A stretch of DNA of 64,000 bases, taken from NCBI RefSeq assembly GCF_000313135.1, contig NW_004457654.1, forward strand, positions 559,091 through 623,090. The letters run 5' to 3'. Positions 54,053 to 64,000 of the stretch are shown piece after piece. A model generated the notes under the pieces. It worked only from the letters and a program-made list of their open reading frames with translations. It did no database searches and had not been told where the DNA came from. The DNA is from Acanthamoeba castellanii str. Neff. Lineage: Eukaryota; Discosea; Longamoebia; Acanthamoebidae. Made by a program: the position numbers and the translations under genes. The stretch's first letter is position 1, and each line of letters begins with the position of its first letter.

Positions 54053-56011
54053 ATGACGACCCTACGAAGATGCTGCGCCTACTTGGTGCCCTCCCTGGTC
54101 GTCTGGTGGCTCCTCCTCCAGGTCTTCTGGATGGCCCGAACAAACACCTCTTCTTCCTCCTCCTCTTCCTCTGCTTCTTCTCTCTTCACAACCAACCTGG
54201 CGCGAGGCGCCCCCTTGTCTTCTTCTTCTTCTTCTTCCCTCGACTCCTCTTCCTCCTCTACTACTCTTACCACCCGAGCCAACAGCCCCGCCGAGAGCGC
54301 GCGGAGAGTCGGCTCGCGGTCCCTCTCCTCTCTGCTGCCCGCCAACTCCACCTCCGGCGACTCCCCCAGCCTCCGCATCCCCGCTCCCCTCACCGCCCGC
54401 CTCATCTACGAAGGTACCTTCATCACCCCCCCCCCTATCTTCACCTTCTTCACCATCGTCAACATCACCGCCCTCCCTCAATGTTATCAGTTCATAGCAA
54501 TGCCATCTCTTTCGTTCGTATTTCTGTAGCCTGTAACTTCCAGCAGGAAATTGAGATTTTACAGCTCCGCTGGTGATTGGCCGGTTATATCTTTATCTGG
54601 TCACCAGATGATCTTGCTGGTGCGACTGTATATTTACATATTTGTGTGTTTGTCTCCGAACAGGTAAATACAATCGGTCCGGCGGGCTGTGGATGGACGT
54701 TGTCATCTACCGGGACCTTCTCGAGGGCCTCGGCTACGCCGTGGAAATCGCCAACACGCGCGAACACCCGACGCCCAAGTCTGCGGCGGCCGGCGTGGCC
54801 GACATCCAGGTGCTGTTCGAGAGGCTGCACCACCCGTGGCTCGTGGTCGGGCGCTACAACATGTTCGTCATCAACCACGAGATCAAGCACGAGATAAGGC
54901 TCTACCGCCTGCTCGACGCCATTGTGTGCAAGTCGATGGTGGCCAAGAAGCTGGTCGACCGCCACCTCCGGAACTACGCCCGGCGGCGCTCGCCGCTCGA
55001 CCTCGACGTCTTCTACGTCGGGCACACCTCGGCCGACCCGCGCGAGAAGCTCGCCAGCCTCCCCGCCGTAGAGCAGGACTTCACCCAGTTCATCCACGTC
55101 GGCGGCAAGGTACCAGATCTGCCACGGCACACATGATCGCACAAGCACCACCGCACGCAATGAGACTGACGTGAAGTTGTTGTGGCGATGCAGTCGATCA
55201 ACAAGGGGTCGGACGTGGTGTACGACACCTGGCGGAAGCACCCCGAGTGGCCCAGGCTCCACCTGGTCGACTTCAAGCACAGCGAGCGCTACTTCCGCGC
55301 GGAGCACGAGTGCGCCGACTGCGCCTACAACTCCTGGCCCAACAGGACCGGGGTACGTTCCGACGTGCACATGTTGTACATATCTGCTTCACACCCACCA
55401 TGTATAGCGAACTGACATATTCGTCTTCATCTTCTTTTTGTGTGTAGGTCATGGTCCAAGAGAACTTGATCATCTATACCGAGCGCCTGGCCGACGAGGA
55501 GCTGCTTCGGCTCCAGCAGTCGTCGGGCGTTCACCTGTGCCCGAGCCGCGAGGAGGGCTTCGGCCACTACATCAACGAGGCCCGCGCCCTGGGCGCGCTG
55601 GTCATGACCACCAACTGGGCGCCCATGAACGACATGGTGCAGGACCACTTCGGCGTGCTCATCCCGTGCCAGCTCACCTCGACCTCGCTCTATCAGTCGT
55701 CTCTGCCCGGCAACCAGGCCTGCCGCGTCGGCCCGACCGACCTGGAGAAGGCCATGGAGAAGTACTTCGGCCTCATCAGCAAGAAGACCAACAACGAAAA
55801 CGACAACAACAACAACAACGACAAGAACGAAAACGACGACCAGCTCAGGTTGGACAAGGTGCGCTCGATGGGCGAGTTCGCGCGTGTGCGATTCGAGGAC
55901 GACCGCGACGACTTCCGGGACCGCATGCAGAATCTGTTCGGCAAGGTGCTGCCCCAGATGGTGCTCACCCACCAAAATGTACACAACGACGATATCAATG
56001 TAGAACAGTAA
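54053..56011 (+). CDS. Type II membrane glycosyltransferase, copy B of an inverted pair
   Basis: Exons 54053-54413, 54664-55109, 55194-55352 and 55448-56011 join in phase to 509 residues. A signal anchor (YLVPSLVVWWLLLQVFWM) leads to a Ser-rich stem ([14 protein letters not shown]), then the GT-B fold: SGGLWMDVVIYRDLLEGLG, LVVGRYNMFVINHEIKHEI, DVFYVGHTSADPREKLASL, and the GT4-like end block CPSREEGFGHYINEARALG. It differs from copy A by the long intact stem and by an Asn/Asp/Lys-rich insert (NNENDNNNNNDKNEND, near 55790) in the C-terminal domain. Intron 2 is nearly identical to that of copy A. It probably acts in the Golgi; donor and acceptor are unknown. Confidence 0.85.
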
Positions 56012-56298
56012 AGTAAAACTACTATTTATTTGTACCCATAAACCAACAGCACACAAACATGGACATGTTGAGTCTCAATATTGAACCGGAGACCTCCGGA
56101 GTCGGAGTGAATGTGTAGCGACCATCGACGGCTCGTGGAGTTGTCAGTCGATTTGCCGCAAGCAAAAAACTGTGCCGCTACCCCCCCCTTCACGCTGACA
56201 AATACCGCGTGTCTCCACTCACGGCTTTTGTTTCTTCTTGATCTCGCGCGAAGTGCAAACTTGTAGCAGACATCTTCACACAATCTCCATCTACAACA

Positions 56299-57783
56299 AT
56301 GTTGGCCGGCAAGGACAAGTACCGCAACGAGCTCATCGAGAACGCCGTACGTACCACGCACGGTTTGTGCGCTACTTGATGAGCAGTGGCTCTTCATCAT
56401 TTAATTATTCTTTTTTTGCGATTGTGCGCCTTTTTCGTGGGTGATGTCTCATTTTTCCCGAATTGCAGCGCGCGATCGCCACCCCTGGCAAGGGTATCCT
56501 CGCTGCTGACGAGTCGACTGGCACCATCGGCAGCCGCTTCAACTCGATCAACCTCGAGAACACCGAGGCCAACAGGCAGGCCTACCGCCAGCTGCTCTTC
56601 ACCACCGAGGGTACTGGATTCTTTTAATCTTTTGCATTCCTACCTTTTCAACCAACAGCTTCGATACGCGTAGCGCCACAAATTCATCACTGTGCGCTAC
56701 ACGCGCACGTAACTCTGAGATTTGATGAACATCTTCTAATTTCCCCTGTGCCACGTGCGATTCCTCTTCGCTCGCAGGAATCGAGAAGTACATCAGCGGT
56801 GTGATCCTGTTCGACGAGACCTTCTGGCAGAAGACCGACGACGGTGTGCTCTTCACCGACCTGCTCAAGTCCAAGGGTATCCTGCCCGGTATCAAGGTGG
56901 ACAAGGGCGTCAAGCCCCTCCGCGGCACCAACGGCGAGACCTACACCCAGGGCTTCGACGACCTCGACGTGCGCTGCGCCAAGTACTACGCCAACGGTGC
57001 CCGCTTCGCCAAGTGGTACGTGCTTCGACTTTAAGACGACGTAGAGGCTTGGAGACAAGTACTACTAGACTTGTAGTAACATGTGTAGTGCTTCTTCTTC
57101 TACTTCTTTGCTGATGCTCGTTCGTTTTCAGGCGTGCGGTGATCAAGATCGACACCAAGACCAACTGCCCCTCTGAGATCGGCATCGAGGAGAACGTGCG
57201 CGGTCTGGCCCGGTATGCGGCCATCTGCCAGGACAACGGCCTCGTGCCCATCGTCGAGCCCGAGATCCTCATGGACGGCGACCACCCGATCGAGGTCTCC
57301 GTGCAGGTGACCCAGCGCGTGCTCGCCGCCACCTACAAGGCCCTCCACGACGCCAACGTCCTGCTCGAGGGCACCCTCCTCAAGCCCAACATGGTCCTCG
57401 CCGGCATGGCCGGCACCAAGGCCAAGGCCGCCGACGTCGCCGCCGCCACCGTCACCGTGCTCTCCCGCACCGTGCCCCCGGCCGTGCCCGGCATCACCTT
57501 CCTCTCCGGTGGTCAGTCCGAGGAGGAGGCCTCGCTCAACCTCAACGCCATGAACGCGCTCAAGGGCATCAAGAAGCCGTGGACCCTCTCCTTCTCGTAC
57601 GGCCGAGCACTGCAGCACTCCACCATCAAGGCCTGGGCCGGCAAGCCCGAGAACATCAAGGCCGCCCAGCAGGTCCTCATCGCCCGCGCGCTGGCCAACT
57701 CGCAGGCCACCCTCGGCGAGTACCAGGGCTCCGCCGACTCGGCCGCCTCCGAGTCCCTCTACGTCTCCAACTACACCTACTAG
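56299..57783 (+). CDS. FBA: Fructose-bisphosphate aldolase, class I
   Basis: Cleaves fructose-1,6-bisphosphate in glycolysis and works in reverse in gluconeogenesis. Exons 56299-56346, 56469-56610, 56778-57015 and 57132-57783 give 359 residues, the standard length. [30 protein letters not shown] and [12 protein letters not shown] are intact. The Schiff-base Lys is in [15 protein letters not shown] (57375-57392), and the C-terminal Tyr (VSNYTY) is kept. Strong codon bias, as expected for a highly expressed glycolytic gene. The short first exon is supported by phase and by RAIATPGKG following directly. Cytosolic; no targeting signal. Confidence 0.97.
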
Positions 57784-58050
57784 ACAAGCTATCCACTGTC
57801 TATGTCAGGTGACTTGTTGTTCCTGTTCTTCATCTTCATCTTCAAATAGACAGAACAGAGCACATCACTTCCCACCTCAGAATTATATTTTGGCGCACTA
57901 TTTGCGAAAGAATTCGTGGAACTTATTTGCATACTTTCTTTCTTTCCTTGTTCTGGCTAAGGGAAAAGAAAAGTTTGTGCTTTTGGTTCTCTGAACTGAA
58001 GCTCTCGTCCCAGTCCCAGCAACACATCAACCACACAACTCCACAAAACC

Positions 58051-58931
58051 ATGGCCTCTTCCGATAACGCCGAGCTGCTTGCCCAACTCAAGAAGAAGGG
58101 CTGGACGTACGCTCCCCCCCAATTTTTCTATTATTTAATTTATTCTATTAAATGTTTCACACTTTCTATTGTTTTTTAATATTTACTTTTTTATTCCTCC
58201 TAGCCATGTGCGCAAGTTTGCGCCGGTGTGGGCTCAGAAGCTGACGGTCGCCACCGAAGTCCACACGCTCGAGGGCGTCGAGCGCGCCCCCGCCGGCCAC
58301 ATGCTCTGCCGCGGCGTCGCCGGCGAACGTACGGTTCCTCACCACACCGCACGACACACGCCCACCGCACGCACTGAATTTGTCGTGTGTGCGGTCGTAC
58401 GTGTGTGTGTGCGGTGGTTGCGCAGTGTGGCCGCAGCAGGAGGAGCGGCTGCTGGCCAAGTACAAGCCGACCGGCACCTATGACGGGCCGTGGCGCAAGT
58501 ACGTGCCCGACCCCAAGCAGCAGGGCTTCTTCGCCTCCCCGGCGCCCCACGACTTCGTCCTCCACACCTCCTACGGCGTCATGCACGGCAAGAAGGGCGA
58601 CTACGTCCTCAAGGTTCGTGTCGTGTGTGCGGTGTGTGCGGTGCGTGTTGTGTGCCGTGTGTGCGGTTTCTTACACGTTTTTTTCTTCTTTTTTTCTCTT
58701 TTTTTTATATTTTTTATTTTTTTTCTCTTTTGCTTCTTGAAAATGAACGAACGACAGAACTTTGCGGATGGCAATGTGGAGGTGCCGAGGGACGTGTGGG
58801 TGGTGGACCGGAAGCTGTTCAACAGGACCTACACCAAGATGATCACCCAGACGGACGTGGGCGCCATCTCGGCTTTCCTCAAGCTCTCCGGCGCCGGCGC
58901 GGCCGAACAGCAGAAGCTGCCCCAGGCCTAA
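58051..58931 (+). CDS. PGDYG-like domain protein
   Basis: Exons 58051-58106, 58204-58328, 58426-58613 and 58758-58931 join in phase to 180 residues. HGKKGDYVLKNF and DVWVVDRKLFNRTY resemble the PGDYG-type domain (Pfam), a small fold of unknown function found in bacteria and some protists; this is from memory and by eye. Conserved-looking pieces also include PAGHMLCRGVAGE and WRKYVPDPKQQGFFASP. No signal peptide or membrane segment. The C-terminus is Ala/Gln-rich. Role unknown. Confidence 0.65.
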
Positions 58932-59031
58932 GAAAACAGCAAGACACACTTTTGTATTCACAGCACATTAAAAACAAAAACAACGGAGCGCACGCGACCG
59001 CACGACACGCACGCGACCGCACGCGCGGCGA

Positions 59032-59845
59032 TCACGACGGTTGGGCCGGAAGGGTGGCGGGGGCGCGGTTGGTGGAGAGGAGGTTGACGACGGCCTCTGC
59101 GTCGAAGTAGTGGTGCTGGACCGCGATCCGCTGGTTGCCGTACCGGATCACGTTCACCGTCACGCCGTGCAGGATCACCTCCTCCCCTGCAACAGCACAC
59201 GCCGTGACACACACCACGACACACGCCGCACGACACGCAACACGCGCGTGAGCCATGATGGGGGGGGCTAGGGTGGTGGTGGGAGTACCGAGAGGGGTGT
59301 GGCCGAGGAAGGGTCCGTCGTTGGTGGCGCGCGCCTTCCAGCGCACGATGGCGTGGTACTGGCCCTCCACGCTCACGCTCTCGCAAATGAAACGCACGCT
59401 GTGCGTGCGGTACGTGTGTGCGGTGAGGCGCGTGCGGTGGGCGAGACACGCGCGGGTCTAGGCGGGGGGGGGGCGGTGGGCAAAGTACCGCGGGAAGGCG
59501 GTGAGGAGGGCGGAGACGTGGGTGTAGACCCCCTCCACGCCGTGCAGCGGCCCGAGCGCCGCCTCGCCGTTGGCCGCGAGTCCGCCGTGCACCACGCAGT
59601 CGGCCGTGAACAGCTCCTCGATCACTGCACCGCCCCATGCACGCGTAAGCGCGTGTCGTGCCATGCCGCGCGTGTCGTGCGTGTGTGTGTGCGTGTGACG
59701 TACGGTGGATCTGGCGTCGGTTGATGATTTCTTCAAAGTAGCGCGTGGCCAGGTAGCGCCGGGCGACCACCTCGTTCATCTCCACCGGCACCACCGGCGC
59801 CGGCGCCGTCGGCGGTCGCACCACCGCGTACACGATCTCCATATC
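59032..59845 (-). CDS. SnoaL/NTF2-like module (ester-cyclase family), possible C-terminal part of the SMP gene
   Basis: Exons 59845-59704, 59624-59489, 59398-59289 and 59186-59032 join in phase. EMNEVVARRYLATRYFEEIINRRQ, FTADCVVHGG, HVSALLTAFPRY and GQYHAIVRWKARATNDGPFLG are typical of the SnoaL-like polyketide-cyclase/ester-cyclase group, small cone-shaped folds that bind hydrophobic ligands. Its first exon can start on its own at ATG 59843, or be spliced from the SMP exon ending at 60059: the acceptor at 59846 gives G|AT ATG in the right phase. I cannot decide between a separate small gene and a C-terminal domain. The stretch in between (59846-60058) is CATCAC repeats. Confidence 0.7.
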
Positions 59846-59851
59846 TGCTCC

Positions 59852-59990
59852 ATCGCCATCATCACCATCATCACCATCATCAACCACCATCAATCATCAA
59901 TCATCAACCACCATCAACCATCATCACCATCATCACCATCATCAAACATTAACAACAATCACCATCAACCATCATCACGACGACGACCAT
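59852..59990. repeat. CATCAC-type simple repeat
   Basis: Imperfect CATCAC/CATCAA runs between the SMP exon and the SnoaL-like exon. It may be an intron or an intergenic spacer. Confidence 0.85.
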
Positions 59991-60058
59991 GGTGGTTGAT
60001 TGATGATAGTTGATGATAGTTGATGGTGATTAGAGAGGGCTGTGGTCGGCGTCCGTAC

Positions 60059-63000
60059 CGATGCGTTGGCCGGGGAAGGGGAAGCGGAACTTGAGGCGGG
60101 CGGGCCAGACCAGGCGGTCGCGCACCATGTTCTGAATGGCGTGGAACACCCAATGCCGCAGCTTCGGCAGTGAACTGTAACCAAAATAAGGAGAAAGGAG
60201 CCGATTGGCCACCGGTTAACCCTAAGGTGTCAGCCAATCAGCCGAACGACAACAAACTGACTCGCAGGCGATTGGAGGAGGGATTGGGGGGGGGCGTAGT
60301 AGTACCTGACGGGCAGTTTGCGTCCGTCGATGTAGAGGGTGATGCCCACGTTGAGCTCCGGCAGCCGATTGAAGCACGCCCACCACTTGGCGCTCACGTC
60401 CGCCGGACAATACACCTTCAACTGTTCCATGACACACGACACGACACACGACACATGACACGACACGACACGCACACACGTGGAGGAGTGAGGGGGCGGG
60501 TGGGGCGGTGGGGGCGGGCGGGGGGATACCTTGCCGGCGAGGAGGTGGATGTTGATGACGACGACGAGCGGGATCTGCACGATGCCCTTCGTGAGGAAGG
60601 TCGACACGCGCAGGCTGACCCCGTTCGAGTAGTTGATGTCGATCTCCCCCAGCTGCGCGCACACCACACCAACGCAACACAACACATGTGTTGGAATGCG
60701 ATGAACGCACACGACACACGACACACGACACACGACACACGACACGACACGACACGACACGACACGCACACACGCACACACGCACCATTTCGTTGGGGAT
60801 GTCGGTGGTGCAGGCGCGCATGCCCTTGAAGATGTCCTTCATGCTCTGGCCCAGGTCGAAGTCCTCCAGAACCAACGGACCCTGCGACACGACACGCACA
60901 GCGACACGACACGCACGGCACAGGACGCACACGACAGAGAGATGAGAATGTGGGGCGGGGGTCGGGGGATGGTCACGCAAGCGAGGGACGCGGGGGCGGT
61001 GGTACGTACCAAGGCCGGGGGCCGGCGCACTGCGGAGAGCTTGCCGCCGAGCTTCTTCATGAGCACGTGCCGCATGATCGACGACGTGCGCATGTCCTAC
61101 GCACACGACGCACACGACGCACGACACACACGACACACGACACACACGACACACACGACACGACACGACACACACGACACACACGACACACACGACACAC
61201 GTTCAGGAATGGGAAAGGAATGCGACAGGAATGTGTTGAATGTGTTTACCTCGAAGTGGCGTGCGATGAGGATGCTGAGGTAGGGCACCGGCACCATCTT
61301 CGCGCTCGCCGGGATCGAGAACAGCCCCTCGCTCGTCTGGAGACACACGACACCCACAGCACGACACGCACACACACGCAGTCGTCACATCGCGTGTGTC
61401 GTGTCGCGTGTGTCGTGTGTGCGTGTGCGATGGCGCGGTGGTGTCGTGTGCGGTGGAAATACCTGGAGGCTGTGTGCGGAGTAGTTGATGGCGTAGAACC
61501 AGTCGTCCATGGCCATCTTCGACCCGGCCCGCAGCAGGCACCGGTGCGTGCGGCCGTGCGCCTTGTACGACTTCAGCTGTGCCCCGCTCGGCTGCGCACC
61601 ACCCACCACCACCATCAGCACACCGCACACGCACGCACGTCACCGCACACGCATGCACCACCGCACACAACAGGGGGGGTGGAGTGATTACGGTTTCGCG
61701 GAGGAAGATGGGTTTGTTGGCCGGTTGCACGATCTCGAAGGCGAAGCGCAGCTTTTTGTTGGCCTTCTCGGCCGATTTGCCGTTGGCCATCTTCTTGGCC
61801 TTCTCCACCGACTTGTGGGTGGCGATGCGCACCCGCACCTCGCACCCCCGGAAATCGATCATCCCCAACAGCTTCTTCTTCTGCACGACACGACACACAC
61901 GACACACACGACACACACGACACACACGACACACACGACACACACGACACACACGACACACAGACACACACGACACACACGACACACACGACACACACGA
62001 CACACACGACACACACGACACACACGACACACACGACACACACGACACACACGACACACACGACACACACGACACACACGACACGACATAGAGTCAATAA
62101 TGAAATCGATAAAATCAAAACGATTGCTGCGGTCGACCTTTTGGTTCTTCCAATAGACGAGGTGGCCGTCGTCGGCAAGCGAAAACCAACGCTCCTTCCA
62201 CACCTGTGCCGCACGACACGACCAACGACACACAACACGCACGACACACGACACACGACACACGACGCACGACACACGACACACGACACACGACACACGA
62301 CACACGACACACGACACACGACACACGACACGACACGCACGTCACGACAGGAGAGGGTCACAGAGGGTTCGAGGGAAGGGGGTGCGGTGGGTGAGGTGGT
62401 CGACTGAGGGCACACAGACCTTGAGGGTGCGGATCTGGAGGGGTCCCTCCTGGCGCAGGATGGCCTCTTTGGAGACGCCGCTCGCCTCGTCCTCGGTCAC
62501 CACCGTGTCGAGCCCGTCGTCCAAGTCCGCCAGGTCCACCCCCTCCTGCACCCCCCCCCACAAAAAGTCAATTTATTTATTTATTTACGTTAATAAATAA
62601 ATAGATTTATAAATATAAATTACGAATAAAATGATAAATAATTATTTATAATAGGAAAAAGGGGGCGTACGGCTGACGGGGGAGCGGAGCGGGGGGTGGA
62701 GGGAGGAGAGGGGGGCTTTTTGTGGGGCTCGCCGACGCCGCCCAGGGACGGAGGGCCGGAGATCGGCTGAACCGGCGCCGGACGCGGCTCCTCGCTGCTC
62801 CTGGGCGCCGGGACCGGTCCCGAGCCCAACGCCGCGGTGCTGCCGCTGCCGGTGGCGCTGGTGGTGGTCTCCACGACCCTCTCGTCCGCGCGCTTGCTCG
62901 TCGGCGCCGGCACGGCGCCGCCTTCGTTCGGCTCCTCGGCCCGCTTCTTGTTCTCATCCTGCTCCTGCCCGTCAGCAACACGACACACACGCAACACGAC

Positions 63001-64000
63001 ACGACACGACACGACCAAAGACACGACCAAAGACACGACCAACGACACGACACGACACGACACGACACACGACAGGCACGGGTACCTTGGATCGAAGGGT
63101 GGCGGAGAGGTAGAGGCGGCCGGTGGCGGGGATCTGCATTTTGTCGTTCTTGGCGAGGCCCATCATCGGCAGACACACGGGTGTCTCCTCGCCCACCCGC
63201 AGCTGCTTCAGCTCCAGCACCGCCGTGCCCTTTGCATGGAGTTGGGCGAATGTGCGAGGAATGTTGAGTCTCAAGCGAGGAATGCGAAGGAGTGTAGCAG
63301 GAATGTCGTACCAGTGGCTTGGACTTGCCGATGTTCTCGTGGTCGCGCACATCGAACAGAATCCGGTCCTGCTCCGGGTCCTGCACTCGCCACCACCCGA
63401 TCGGCGTCATTCTGTGTCGTGTGTCGTGTGCGTCGTGCGTCGTGTCGTGTCGTGTCGTGTGTGTCGTGCGTTGTGTGCGGTGCGTGTGTACCTGGACTTT
63501 GGTGAAGCTGAAGCTCTGGTGCCACTCGGGGTTGAGGGTGTTGGAGATGTACTTGGTCTTGAACTTCTGCCCGCACCCGCTCAACCGCACCTGCGGATCC
63601 GAAAGCCCTGCGTTGGCCATCCGCGACATGACACGACACGACACGCGCGCACAACGCATGACACACGACACACACAGTGAGTCGTCGTGTTGCGTGCGTG
63701 CGTGCGCGAGTGCGGCGGTTTACCGTTGCGGTTGGCGGCGACCAGGTCCGCGGCGCTCTGGACCACGAGGTCGAGCGCGTACTGGGGCTCGCCCAATTGG
63801 CCGCTCTTCTTCCGCCCGCGCGCTGTCGACACGGCCGGCGACGACGACGTCCACGCCGCCGTCGGAGACAGCGTCGACTGCGAAGCCGACGAAGCCAACG
63901 AATCCTCCGACAGCAGCCGCTTGCTGCTCGTGTTCTTCTTCTCCTTCTTTTCCTTCTTCTTCTCTTTCTTTTCCTTCTTCTCCTTCTTGAGGCTGTTGCT
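60059..64000 (-). CDS. C2-PH-SMP lipid-transfer protein (N-terminus beyond the window)
   Basis: At least fifteen exons; the N-terminus lies past 64000. Order: Lys-rich start (KKEKKEKKEKKKEKKEKKN), C2 domain (ALDLVVQSAADLV, FKTKYISNTLNPEWHQSFSF, DRILFDVRDHENIGKSKPL), a Pro/Ser/Thr-rich linker, a PH domain (WKERWFSLADDGHLVYWKN to MDDWFYAINYSAHSLQ), then an SMP lipid-binding domain (LVLEDFDLGQSMKDIFKG, LGEIDINYSNGVSLRVS, IPLVVVINIHLLAGK, HWVFHAIQNMVRDRLVWP). SMP proteins shuttle lipids at contact sites between ER and other membranes; PH-SMP recalls Nvj2/TEX2. C2 and PH would tether it. The last exon ends in a donor at 60058 that could lead to the SnoaL-like module. Confidence 0.8.
61884..62084. 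repeat. (CGACACACA)n nonamer array in SMP-gene intron
   Basis: About twenty nonamers within the intron that splits the PH domain. Largest array in the right part of the window. Confidence 0.93.
62226..62332. repeat. (CGACACA)n heptamer array in SMP-gene intron
   Basis: About fourteen heptamers in the intron just before the PH-domain exon. The neighbouring intron carries the nonamer form. Confidence 0.93.

Noticed and set aside
61884..62332. Regular short repeats resembling a CRISPR array
   Set aside because: Units are 7-9 bases without unique spacers and sit in introns of a eukaryotic gene.
1..64000. Integrated virus or bacterial gene cluster
   Set aside because: Genes throughout have the host intron style. 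No capsid, polymerase, terminase or operon-like block was seen.

Overview
The window is nuclear DNA of a GC-rich, intron-rich amoebozoan and looks most like Acanthamoeba. The grounds are very GC-rich, CpG-dense coding sequence, many short GT-AG introns with a GTACG-type donor, introns packed with CA/CG simple repeats, and short intergenic gaps. The species is inferred from style and gene content, not from a search. Reading frames were followed across introns by hand; for most short and mid-sized genes the exon lengths add up to a whole number of codons with conserved motifs in phase, which is a strong internal check.

Layout, left to right. 1-792 is a CpG-free, non-coding, probably decayed repeat. 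Then follow a DGAT2-type acyltransferase (+, 825-2472), a 1,074-residue multi-membrane protein ending in a 2OG-dioxygenase-like domain (+, 2913-8279), a small secreted protein (-, 8432-9019), a carnitine/choline acyltransferase (-, 9449-12072), tRNA-Ala(UGC) (+, 12187-12259), an RluA-type pseudouridine synthase with a changed catalytic motif (+, 12317-14209), a SEC-C zinc-motif protein (+, 14499-16114), a class 3 lipase (-, 16318-19622), a PGAP1-like GPI inositol deacylase (-, 20146-25337), a type I membrane protein (-, 25633-26980), and a giant ankyrin/SPRY/LRR protein (-, 27345-35832). It diverges from a secreted CAP/SCP protein (+, 36160-37399), followed by a mitochondrial glutamate-type carrier (+, 37616-39246) and a P4-ATPase flippase (-, 39373-46121).

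46.4-56.0 kb is an inverted duplication of a type II membrane glycosyltransferase (copy A, -, 46409-48188; copy B, +, 54053-56011). Four genes lie between the copies: a CINP-like protein (+), an unknown 105-residue protein (-), a METTL22-like methyltransferase (-) and an OHCU decarboxylase (+). After copy B come class I fructose-bisphosphate aldolase (+, 56299-57783), a PGDYG-like protein (+, 58051-58931), and a C2-PH-SMP lipid-transfer protein running off the right edge (-, 60059-64000) that may splice in phase into a SnoaL-like module (-, 59032-59845).

There is no operon logic; these are independent eukaryotic genes. A lipid theme recurs (DGAT2, acyl-carnitine transferase, lipase, GPI deacylase, flippase, SMP protein), but this may be chance. 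The most notable points are the CpG-free islands, the intron-confined CGACA-type repeats of both polarities, the membrane/2OG-like fusion, the Asp-to-Gly change in the pseudouridine synthase, the inverted glycosyltransferase pair in which one copy appears to have turned a frameshifted linker into an intron, and the possible SMP-SnoaL fusion.
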